From Lumbricus terrestris (lineage: Eukaryota > Annelida > Clitellata > Crassiclitellata > Lumbricidae), in NCBI GenBank assembly GCA_949752735.1, contig OX457053.1:2695084-2759083 (forward strand): a DNA stretch of 64,000 nt, read 5' to 3'. Position 1 is the first letter of the stretch, and each line of letters begins with the position of its first letter. Made by a program: the position numbers and the translations under genes. The notes below the pieces were generated by a model, which did no database searches, was not told where the DNA came from, and was given only the letters and a program-made list of their open reading frames with translations. Below are positions 43,391-54,000 of the stretch, piece by piece.

Positions 43391-44614
43391 TTCTTAGAGT
43401 TGTCTGCTGTAGACTTACAGACATGTGAAGAAATAATTTTATTAGGCCTACTTTTATCTCTGTCTTACAAAAGTTTTACAAGACCGCGACGACATGCAGA
43501 AGACCGCGACAATATTATGCAATATATTTTTTGCTTTAGAGCCTTAAACCGAGAATTTACTGAAGGTTGCGCCACGTTTAAAGAAACTATTGATCGCATT
43601 ACACAGTAATTATAGTTCAATCGTCAGTTGGTAGAATGCGATTTGATGGCGTCTCTGCTTAGCATGTCAAAGCGGTTGCCTGTATAGTTAGCTACAAATT
43701 GCACAATATATTTGAATAAAATAATTATTATGAAAGAATAAAAGGCTTGATTCTGCATGTTTATGAATTTCTTTTGGCTTACTTTGACAAAGCCGTTCAC
43801 CGACATTTGGTGCAAATCACACAATTAAGTAAGTAAGCAAGTGAGTAGCGTCTTTAGTAGTTTAGCAGGCCTACCTCAGCCTAGACTATATGCACACGCA
43901 TAATAGGACATCGGCCGCATAAAATGTTGTGATGAAGCATGAAAGTTATACTAATATAATATTGCTAATCAATTAAGTATGACATACATGTAGATGGCAA
44001 TGAAATTATGTTTGTGAGACATGTGTGTTAGCTGTACAACTTCGTAAGAGAAAAAAAATTAATATTCCCTCGCTAGTAAGGTGTTCATAGAATCATAGAC
44101 CTGTTCAGGCTGTTCTTGGTCAATTCCAGCCATAGATACTGATGAGCATTAAAAGTAAGTCGTCCAAAGACAAAATGACTGCGATACTGTACTGGTAGGT
44201 CTACAGTAGGCTGCTTGTAAAAGACATGCAAACAATTAGTGAGAATTCAACTGACTAATGAAATTTTCATGAATTCCATCCACTTTGCAATGCTGGGGGA
44301 CTTGGAGAAATTCTTGTGCAAATGGTTTCTTTGGTAGAGGAACTTTTCTAATCTACCTTTGCAGGCCAGTTTCGGTCCAGATAACCACTTCTAGCTAAGC
44401 AGCTAACCTGAGCTCCTCGTTTATTTAGCGTGTTGACCATGCCAGGAAATTGCTCACCTTCGTACATGTGACTATAGGCTATAACAAAATCACCTTTCAA
44501 TAAATTGGCACAGTATCATACCGTAAGCTCAACCAAAACCAGTCAAAAATATTATATAAAATTAAATTTATGCAAAAACAGCAATTAATTTTTCACAGAA
44601 ATATAATATGCATT
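43391..44614. other. Intergenic, no recognised gene
   Basis: AT-rich sequence. A short repeat at 43755-43845 (TTCTTTTGGC, AAGCCGTTCAC, ATTTGGTGCAAATCACACAA, AAGT units) recurs at 50825-50910. Confidence 0.5.
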
Positions 44615-44851
44615 CATGGGCGGAGTTTGCTTTCCGTTTGGGGGGGCTAAAAAAAACTTGGTCCTGAACGAGCGACGCCGAAAATATTTTTGGTGTCGAC
44701 CCCAAAAAAGTTGATGACCTTTTTTAGTTATTTGGTTGGAAGTTCTTGGGGGCTAAGCCCGAAAAAGATACCATTTACACGGTAGAAAAACATGAACCTG
44801 GGGCTTCTTGGGGGCTTAGTTCCCCCTAGCCCCTGATAAGCTCCGCCCATG
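44615..44851. mobile_element. MITE with CATGGGCGGAG ends, copy 1
   Basis: The inverted ends are CATGGGCGGAG (44615-44625) and CTCCGCCCATG (44841-44851). Inside are G-run/C-run arms and GATGACCTTTTTTAGT. Flanks TATGCATTC and TATACATTC resemble a diverged 9-bp target duplication. Confidence 0.7.
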
Positions 44852-45219
44852 GTATACATTCTCAGCAGTGATCTAGAATGTGGGCGAAAGTGACCCCAAA
44901 CAAGGGCCAAAGTCATCCCAAAAAATATCCTTGCATTTTTAACTTACTTATTGGCGACATCGCGGAACAAACGGTGTGCCATAGCCTACACATTCCATTA
45001 TAATGTAAGCCTACATTGACAAGTGCATGCCAAATTGTCACCCACGGTATTATTAACAGTAGTTCACACACAAAAATAAGTTTGCACATCTTAAAATTTT
45101 CCCATTTTAGGGTTTGCAAACAATTCCGGAAAATTTAAGCAAAAAATAAATTACAATGAAATCAATCAAGTTTTGTTAAGATATTCGCTATATAATTATT
45201 AAAGATCGTCAGCTGTAAG

Positions 45220-45405
45220 GCATGTCAAAACCACGTGATAACTACGGAAGCCCGGAGGTGTGGAAACTATTCATTCGATTTGGGCAAAAGTCCCCCGCGG
45301 GCCAGTCACCCTGTTCTACGGTACGAGAATGGCGTGCCCTCGACATGGTCATCAGATTAGCCTATAGGCCCCAGCAATTCCAAAGAGCATTCGACAAGCT
45401 AGTAT
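45220..45405 (+). repeat. Third partial copy of the segmental duplication
   Basis: TACGAGAATGGCGTG, CTCGACATGGTCATCAGAT and CAATTCCAAAGAGCATTCGA match 16288-16350 and 27062-27125. The match breaks at about 45405 and resumes at 48003 (GACGAAATCCAGACAGCTTC), so about 2.6 kb is inserted. Confidence 0.65.
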
Positions 45406-45500
45406 GGGGGCAGAGGGGCGGTAGAGTAATGGACAACACGCTGGCGTAGAGCGCGAGGGGTAGCGAGTTCGAGTTCCCGTTGGCCGGACATTCTTTGTAG
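45405..45500 (+). mobile_element. tRNA-like SINE head
   Basis: GGTAGAGTAATGGACAACACG and GAGTTCGAGTTCCCG look like A-box and B-box regions of a tRNA-derived head. It marks the left end of the inserted stretch 45405-48003. The body is not clear. Confidence 0.45.
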
Positions 45501-45699
45501 GCTGCAGGCTATTTGCGCCATGTAGCCTATTGCAGGCTGTCTGTTCAGTTGGTATAGTTAAGATTTGTGTATTCTGTCATCTCCGTTCATGTAAATTGTT
45601 TAAACTGCATAATTGTACACTGTAGAGTGTAGGCTAACCGGTTGGCATTTAATGAATGTAGGCCTACACATGGAAATTGATACAAGGGAGTCCCGCAAC

Positions 45700-46280
45700 C
45701 AATCAATTCCGACAAAACACGTGAAATTGCTATTATCAGACGCAACAAGAGCTCACTCTCAACACATTCATCAATCTCTGGAGTTTCCCGTACAAAATCC
45801 ATCAAGGCATTAGGAGTTCTCATTGGAGAGAAATTAACTGTTACAAAACACATCAACAAGATTATCTGCTCTGGTACTGCCTCTCTCTATGCCATCAGAA
45901 CCCTCAAGGCTCATGGGGCATCCATACAAGAGTTACAAACTTTTACTAGAGCTACTATCATATCAAGAGTTATGTATGCCTCTCCTGCATGGTGGGGTCT
46001 GGCTAGTGGATTGGACAAATCCCGTCTTGAGGGCCTCATGAACAAACTTAGACGAGCCGGCTACTTACATCCTGATACACTTACAGCAGAAACTTTAGCT
46101 CAAGAGGCTGATAAGGTGCTTTTCAAAGCTTTTCTGGGAAACGAACTTCATGTCCTCCGTAACCTCTTTCCAGTACAACGTGATCCATTATATAACTTTA
46201 GGGAAAGGGCTCACAATTTCATCCTCCCCAATAAAGACTCGTTAAACTTTATCCCAAGAATGTTATTCAAAAACATGTAG
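45700..46280 (+). mobile_element. LINE polymerase C-terminal fragment
   Basis: One frame runs from a KTREIAI-type segment through KALGVLIGEKLTVTKHIN, SRVMYASPAWWGLASG and TLAQEADKVLFKAFLGN to a stop at 46278-46280. These are the fingers/thumb-end motifs of non-LTR retrotransposon polymerases. The catalytic part is missing (5' truncation). Confidence 0.8.
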
Positions 46281-46779
46281 GCTACTAACTATTTTGACCA
46301 TAAGCTTTAAGCAGCCATACTGTTAATGTAAACCTACAGCGTTCTGTCTGTTGTTTATTGAATAGAACGAATATACATACATCAGACAATGAGCCTGAAT
46401 TTGCATAATGAATTATTCATCTTAGGCCTCTAGCCATAAGTAACTTAAAGTAAGAAATAGGAATGAGCTTCGGAACTTAATGTTTTTTAGGAATAATTTG
46501 CTTCAAGAAGCATATAACTCGGTATGCAAAGAGTTATCGTAATACATGTTTGTAAGTGATATTGTGATCTAGTGACATTGCGCGTGTGCAAGTAAATTTG
46601 GAACAAAACGTGATTCTTATGAACGAAGCGCTGTTAAGTCAGTAGGAACTTGATTTCTATTTTTAAAACGGAAAATCCTGTTGAAAATTGGATCGTTTAT
46701 TAAGGAACTTTATACAAGAAAATAGGTTGTCTAACGACAAAATTTTAAATTTTTTAAATGCTTTTCAAATACATCTGTC

Positions 46780-46895
46780 TAACTTCGTCACTGGTTGCAC
46801 TCTGCAAATACCAGTCCCATGCCTGAATAAAGAAGGAGGGCGTCGCTAGTGAGCTTCGTTATCACACAGTGGCGCTAAACTGCAAAATATGATCA
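46780..46895 (+). repeat. Upstream repeat shared by receptors C and D
   Basis: CACTGGTTGCACTCTGC, CCAGTCCCATGCCTG, AGGAGGGCGTCGCTA and CTAAACTGCAA recur at 60690-60790, both within a few kb upstream of the ATG of C or D. It could be an older repeat in the duplicated unit. Confidence 0.6.
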
Positions 46896-47159
46896 TATAT
46901 ATAATATTACATAGGGGGCCTATCTGCAGATTCTGTGAATAGAAACAGCTGCAACTAACTATCACCTTGATCACCCATCCTCAAAGTTCCTTATAGCTGG
47001 ATTCGACGAAAATAACGCTTGAGAAATAGAAGCCAGGTTAAGATATTTTTACATATCTTCAATTGAAGCTGGATGAAGGTATATTTATATCTGAAATAGA
47101 AGATGGATTGACTTTCCCGCTAAAATGGAAGCCGGTGCATGTTGAAATACATGAATGAA

Positions 47160-47640
47160 AATCAACAATCCAGTTTCCATTATTTCCTTAAGCTTTTTAT
47201 CATTCATCCACCTTCTATTTCAGATATATAAAAACCTTCATCCAGCTATAATTAAGATATAAAATGCTTTGATCCCGCTTCCATTTCTTATCATCTATCC
47301 AGCTACAACTTAGCCAAGAAAATTTTCCTCTATCCAGCTCCCAGTTAGGCAAGAATATTCTCATCCATCCACCTCCAATTTAATCAAAAACATTTTCATG
47401 AATCCAGCTCTAATTTAGGGCAGGACATTTTCATCAATCCAGCCTCTACTTCAGGTATGAAAATACTTATTCCGATTTCCTTTACTCCAACCGCAAAAAT
47501 TTTAACAAGACGATTTTAGTCAATTCAAATCCGACTTCTATCTAAAAATGAAGCATTTTCATCAATCCAACTTCTAGTTAGCAACGCGATTATTTCGTGT
47601 AACCATCTTCAGTTTTTACAAGCATTATTTTCATTAATGC
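47160..47640 (+). repeat. Degenerate 35-36-bp tandem repeat
   Basis: Around a dozen units follow the pattern TTTTCATCxATCCAGCTCCxATTTAGxCAAGA with variation. No coding content. Confidence 0.7.
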
Positions 47641-48464
47641 AACTTCATTCAGGAAACGTTCTTCGGGGTTAGAGTATCTAAAGAATGATTGATTGGGTAT
47701 GACGGCACTTCTGCACAGAATTGTCATTTCGCAAATTGGGCGAGTTTAACAAAAATCACTGTTTACAACAGATTCCTGCTTTTTACCGAACTAACGCAAC
47801 CCAATTGACTTAATGAATATTCAATACGCAGTATATGTTGAATATTCATAACGCAGTAAATGTCATTATTGATATGGCGACAGCTGATTTGTTGCGAAGT
47901 GTCCCTTGGATCAATTTCCATGTGTAGCCTACTTTCATTAAATGCAACCGGTTGCGGTCTGTCAACCGGATTGTTGAATAAAGAGAATATTATTATTATG
48001 TTGTAGGGACGAAATCCAGACAGCTTCAGTTAAGGAAGTAAGAAGCAAGTTATTGGTGCTATAACCAAAGACCTTATAGTCTACTATAACCTCTTCGTAA
48101 GTTGTTTACTGCCCCAGATTCCACTCCCGCATGCCCGATCGCAAAAAATTAATTAGCCTACCCATGCCTTATCAGCGTAATCAGCGCAAACGTTGGCCCA
48201 CCCATATACTTGTAGGACTGATTGCACACAGGCCTGAGCAGCGTACAGCCGGATAGTGGTTTGAGTTCTTCTTACAGGCGACCGTAGCGCTGATTCGCAG
48301 CCCACAATATTGATAGGTCAAGCGAAGCTTATTGTCGGCCATGTGGTGGCATAATATTGATGTAGGCCTATGTTTCGTCTGGTATAATCAGGGAAATTCC
48401 GCGGTTAAGCTTATAACCTAGACGTTGCCTGGATCTGTTTGCAGACGGTTTAAACACATTGCGA

Positions 48465-48588
48465 TGACTGTCTACTAGTGTCTAGTCACTCTAGTGTCTA
48501 GTCGTCGACAGTCGGCTGTTCGTTTTGGATCAAGCCCAAGCTTTGAATTTACAGTGAATGCAGAACATAATATTAAAAACTAATCAGG
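48465..48588 (+). promoter_or_regulatory. Candidate 5' UTR exon of receptor C
   Basis: GTCGTCGACAGTCGG is followed 80 bases later by AATCAG|GTAAGACTAAATGG. The region upstream of D has AGTCGACAGTCGGG and AACCAG|GTAAGGCTAAACTGG (59185-59262) in the same arrangement. C has a CAG acceptor six bases before its ATG (51083), so a 5' UTR exon is expected. No TATA box is convincing. Confidence 0.35.
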
Positions 48589-48589
48589 T

Positions 48590-49459
48590 AAGACTAAATG
48601 GGGCCACTGGGCCACGTTTGATTTTAAAAGGAATTCATCATACAGGGCATGTTCCCATTGTGGCTAACGTATTAACAGTCTTTACCTTAATAATAATAGT
48701 GATAATAAGAACGGCAATTTATCTGGCGCCGTAACACAGGGCGTCCTACAAAGCAGCGAACATGGGGGATAAGCCATAGCGAGCGAGTATGTTTTTAGCT
48801 GGAATTAAAGAATCCACTGAGAAGGACAATCGAATTGCGAGAGGAAGTCAGTTCCAGCATCGAGGACCAACGGCCGAGAAAGCACGATCGATTCGCGTTC
48901 TCATCCTCCAAACACGCGAATCTCAGATGATCGAAGTCGAAGCCCGGCCGCGGAGGAATGAGTCTCTGTGCAGCAATCACGCATGTATACATAGGACTCG
49001 AACGCAGCTCCGTGAAGTAGCTTATTTTCTATAATACCTTCATCCCCCATTGCTTTCTAACTGGCCCTTCTTACCTTCACTTCTGCATACTCGTTAGTAC
49101 CTTTCTTCTGATTTACGTCCCAAAATACTTCTTCAGATACTGCCCATAGGCCTGCTTCTTGCCATCAGTTCTAGGCGCTATCGCATGCATCCTTTTAAGT
49201 CACCCGTCAACCTACTCCTCCATCCTTAATTCCGGTCTGTGCGATTTTCGCTGAGGCGCTGGCAATGCGAGGGTTTTTCGTGTCAGGTTCTGATCCACGT
49301 AGACAGGAATGCTGTGGACGCAACCTGGTCTGTCCCCTAAACAACCTACTTCCCTAAACAACCAGACTCAATCCCTCTCGTTTAGCCCGTAAACAACCTA
49401 CTTCCCTAAAGAACTGGGCTCAATCCCTCTTGTTTATCACCTCCTGGGCTGGTCTTCCC
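48590..49459. other. Intergenic/5' intron of C, nothing recognised
   Basis: The open frame at 48789-49034 has no recognisable family; it shows no splice or homology support. Confidence 0.4.
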
Positions 49460-49460
49460 C

Positions 49461-49762
49461 ATGGGCGGAGACCTAGGGGGACGGTCCCCCTAATGGAAGT
49501 GTTGGGGAGGACGGCCCATGCATTTGTCCCCCCCCCCCCCAATCGTTGAGCGTCAAGACAAAAAAATAAGGTCATCAACTCTTTTGGCGGCGAAAATAGA
49601 AAATTTCGTCGAGATTGGGCCGGATGACTAAAAAAAGGTCATAAACTTTTTTGGCGGCGAAAATAATTTTTTTTCGATATTTCGCCGGTCGTCAGAAATT
49701 TTCCGGAAAATCTCGTGTCTTTCCGTCCCCCCTCCCAATTCTCGGCCCAGGTCTCCGCCTAT
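49461..49762. mobile_element. MITE with ATGGGCGGAGACCT ends and 10-bp flanking repeat
   Basis: The inverted ends are ATGGGCGGAGACCT and AGGTCTCCGCCTAT, flanked by GGTCTTCCCC at 49451-49460 and 49763-49772. A 9-10-bp duplication fits Mutator-type elements. The interior has G/C runs, GGTCATCAACTC and GGTCATAAACT. Confidence 0.75.
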
Positions 49763-50034
49763 GGTCTTCCCCCTCCCGACACGAGTTTTGGCTCATTTCT
49801 GATCCTCCTGTTTTTCCACTGGGCTCACGTTGTGCCCACCCAGTGTAGAGATAGAAGCTCCTGGCGGTCAAATACCGTGTCGATTATGAATTTTAGTTTG
49901 TCGAGTTGTCAACTGGATTAGGCTTTTTTGCGACTTAAGTAACATCAAATCAATCCTTTTTTAGGTGGACGTTGAGCTTAATGACAGAAAGTTACACCGC
50001 CACTGGCTCAAGTTGTGTGTTAATGAAATGCATC

Positions 50035-50112
50035 GGTATCAATCAATCAATCAATCAATCAATCGTAATTTATATAGCGCCCGTTCAATGTACCTACTCA
50101 GAGGCGCCCAAA
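50035..50112 (-). mobile_element. SINE/LINE tail fragment
   Basis: (AATC)n, ATTTATATAGCGCCCGTTC and CTCAGAGGCGCCC are the reverse complement of the shared 3' tail (GGCGCCTCTGAGTAG...GCGCTATA-(GATT)n). Confidence 0.65.
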
Positions 50113-50269
50113 TATCGTTAGTAATTGGATGGGAAATGCAATTGGTGAAACATTGGACATTTTATTTATGTACAGTAAGAGTAATGGAGGGACGAGATTC
50201 AGATCCAAGCCGTATCATGCCGCCCTTGATTTCCTGTAATTTATTATGTCTGAGAGAGACGTTGCAGAC

Positions 50270-50420
50270 ATGTTGCCACTTGATCTATGCCTTTGACGTT
50301 ATGAGGCCCGGTGTCTAAAGGGCAAGTGGTTGGAGACATCGCTAAGCGCAGCGTGGAATTACCCAGAGTTATGATTATAGAGGCATTATCAATCGACTTC
50401 ACATAGAATTATAACCTCGC
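50270..50420 (+). promoter_or_regulatory. Upstream block shared by receptors C and D
   Basis: GACGTTATGAG, AAGTGGTT(T/G)GAGA, CAGAGT and TATCAATCGACTTCAC in C correspond to 60160-60290 in D, at about 800 and 1000 bases before each ATG. In D the block contains ATATATAAAAAC (60241-60252), a TATA-like element. A promoter role is an inference. Confidence 0.4.
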
Positions 50421-50880
50421 GTGACACATTTATTTTCCGTTTTACAACCTGCCCTCATCTTTCGCGACGCAAAAGCTTCTGTTAGGACGGTGACTATAAT
50501 TATTATAATTTATTTATAACGACATGGGAAGGGCTAGATGTTGTTCATGCGCGATTTCATTTGTCAAAATCAATGCGGGATAGACCACTTGCTGAGACAG
50601 AATCTTTCACTGAGAATGAGGAGTGAGTTAATATTAACGTAGAGCAAAACTGATCTTCTAAATGAAACGAACTAATAGACAGTAAGAGGTTTATATGAAA
50701 AGAAAATAACACGTGCTGTATGTACAGGACTTTACAACACCGCACGTTATCTTATTTTCTTATTAAACATATTATGAATCATTTAGTTGTGTTTCAATAC
50801 TAACTTGATTATGCATGCTTGTCGATTTCTTTTGGCGTAATGTGACAAAACCGTTCACAGACGTTTGGTGCAAATCACAC

Positions 50881-50912
<32 letters not shown>

Positions 50913-51088
50913 GAATGAGTAGCTAATACTAACTAATGAATGACGGAGCATTTCTTTTAAACATATCTAACATTGAATCACCTTACTTAGACCGACCTCA
51001 TCCGCCACAGTTTACCTTCACTTACCTTAACTTACCTCACTTACGTTGACGGTAGACCTATCTGCTTCCCTATTTTGTCGCAGGTTAA

Positions 51089-54000
51089 ATGGAAGGGACG
51101 AACGGAGCGGACAACGACGAACTGGAACAGCCGAAAGAGCAAGAAAATGCTGCCAACTACTTCCGGTTGGTCCAGCTGACGATGGTCGAAGGTACGAGCG
51201 TAGTTAGGAAGACTGTCCTCAACCGCCTTCGACAACGCAGGACCCTGCACACAATCCTAGCCGATCGGAGGTCAGAGTTCTCCCAGAGGGGATCTGGATT
51301 CAACCGTCAACAGCTGGACGTCCTCTATCCCGTGAACGGAAATGCCGACCTTGCCACATTCGATATGACTCTTTGGTTCGCACTGGCTCGAAAGCTACGT
51401 GTACTTCCGAAGTCTTACCTAGAAGATCTACGTATCGAAGGAGCTGGCAACGCCAGTACCAGTACACCGCTTCTCGGTACCCAGGTGGAATGGTGCCAGG
51501 ACCTGGCAACAATCCACGCCGTCCGGAACAACCTTTTCCACCTCGTGAAACCGGAAATGGACACGGAGATCTTCGAGGACCAGTGGACTCGTCTGACGCA
51601 GGCCTTATACCGACTGGACCCCGGTCTTGACCGGAGCGTCATAGAGAGGAAACGTGAAGCTGAACTGAACCCAAGGGCAGTCGTTGAATTCCGAGCGATG
51701 ATCATGGAACAGTGCTTTCAGGAACGGTGTGAGGACCTCGCTGACGAAGTACGCAAGAGGAACCGTATCATCCAACTGATTCTGCTCGTGGTTGCTCTTG
51801 TGCTACTTGTGATCCTCGTCGGCGTTCTTGTTTTCACTCTTCTTTTCAAGCAGCCGCGCACCTGCGATAAGAGTTTGCTGTACCGTGTCATTGGTAAGTG
51901 CATGCCATGTCTTAGTGTTGCGTCATTAGTTAGAAACTTTATTCCGAGGGTTCGCTCTGTCGCCCATTAATGACAATGCTATCTTTACATCAATGTTGTT
52001 GTGCGTTGACATGTAACTGGGTGCGGTGTGTCACCCTGATTTGTCTCATTAAACGAAGGTTGAAGATTTCCGTCATCCAAAATATCATCTTATTCTTTCA
52101 TCGCCCTCAGCCACTCATCATCAACTCCAACCTTACGATCGTGCAACCTGATCATCCATGAACACTTCTGCAAGTGCAACCACTGCGGTAAAGACCGTTA
52201 TCCCCATCTTCATTTCGCTCATTGCATTCTGTTGATTGTCTTAACTATTTTTCTTATGACTAAGTAACCTACTGCTCTTGCCCAACATCGGCGTTTACTT
52301 TGGTTGGTCACTTCATTTGTAGTGACCTTCCTCCAGCAATGAGGGCTAAACTAATGATTCGTTTGTCTAGTCGGTCTCTCATTCTTTAGCGGTATCTCTC
52401 TTGCCCCTCTGAGTGTCCGTGCTGAGAGCGCATCTAAATGGTCATTGCACCCATGTTTTACGTTGGTCATCTGTCTTTATGTGGTCGTGTAGGTAACCTC
52501 GGAGGTCTTTACTTCCTGCCTCGTGGTGGTTGGGGAGCTGATCCACCTACGGAGCACACTGAAGCACTCCATCTACCTGTGCCTATCATCGTCTACACGC
52601 ATACGGCAGAGATCTCACAGTGCAGTGTGACAGAGGAATGTTGCAATCAAGTGAAGAACATCCAGTACCTACAAATGCACATAAGAAAGGACCGTAAGTG
52701 TATTTACAAGGTTTACACTGCAGATGATAGGCTAGACATATGAACGAATGCAGAGTTTGACGAAGGGACATAAAGACATACAGGTAGAGGGACAGATGGG
52801 AGAGAGATCGACGGAAATATTATATGCACAATAATATTGTAAGACACTCTATAATAGCTGTCTTGAAATGGACCGGTGCGTCAACTATTCAGGAATGGCT
52901 CTTCGAAAATGATCCGGCACATTATACCTATTCTTGAAAGACGTATTAAACTTATTGTGTACCCTACTACCCTGCCTCGCATTGCTTTATGATCTAAACG
53001 ATGTTCAAAGTACATTTATAGGCAAGAGAGCGTGACATTCCAGCATACAATGGACAGTCAAAGACGCCTTCTGAATGTCCATCGGTTGTGCATAGAAACT
53101 CTGATAGCAGCGAAGGTGTTGATTAAGAAAGTTTTTTTATAACAGTAATAATACTTATTATTAATTATAATGCAGTATAGTCATTAATGATATACAAGTG
53201 AGATAGTCATAGGCGTACGGGACATTTTGGCAGTGGGGGGCCAAAAAAATTTTGCCCGAAAAATCTGACCTTTTTTTAGTCGTCCGCCCAAAATTCCTAG
53301 TATTTTCCCGTCCGAAAAATCTGACGACCTTTTTTTAGTCATCCACCCAAAATTCTTAGGATTTTCACGTCCGAAAAATCTGACGACCTTTTTTTAGTCA
53401 TCCACCCAAAATTCTTAGGATTTTCACGTCCGAAAAATCTGCCGACTTTTTTAAACCCCTGCGTGCCCGAAAAAATCCCCCGTACCTATTTTTCCAGAAA
53501 AAAAATTATGAAATTTTTGGCCCGTCCATGCCTCTTTTGCCCGAAAAACACATTTGCCCGAAATTTGGGGGGGCTTTTGCCCCCTCTGGACCCCCGCCTC
53601 GTACGCCTATGAAGATAGTTAAACAATGCCTATAATGTCGCTGATTAGAGCTAGGCCTACCAATGCTGACAACAGGCAGGAAGTAACTGATAATAATGAC
53701 CAACCATTAATGATCATTGATAATTAATGGCAATTGAAAATTATCGATAGCTATAGTTAGCTTACCGTAGGCTACCTGTCATCGATGACAATTTATTAAA
53801 ATAATTTATGATAATTATCTGCATCGACAACTAAGTCTTAGACAATGAAGAAAACTATACAACGACAAGAGAATGAGGAAGAGGAACAGATGGTGGTCTG
53901 GTAGACCAGTGGCTTGGAATGGGCCCCCAAATGAGCTACAACTGCTTCCTGGGGTTCTTACCGAGGTTTTTTATTCAGGTCAAAACTGTTCGGTTTTGCC

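Noticed and set aside
48789..49034. 81-residue frame as a gene
   Set aside because: No recognisable domain, no paralog in the other units and no splice context.
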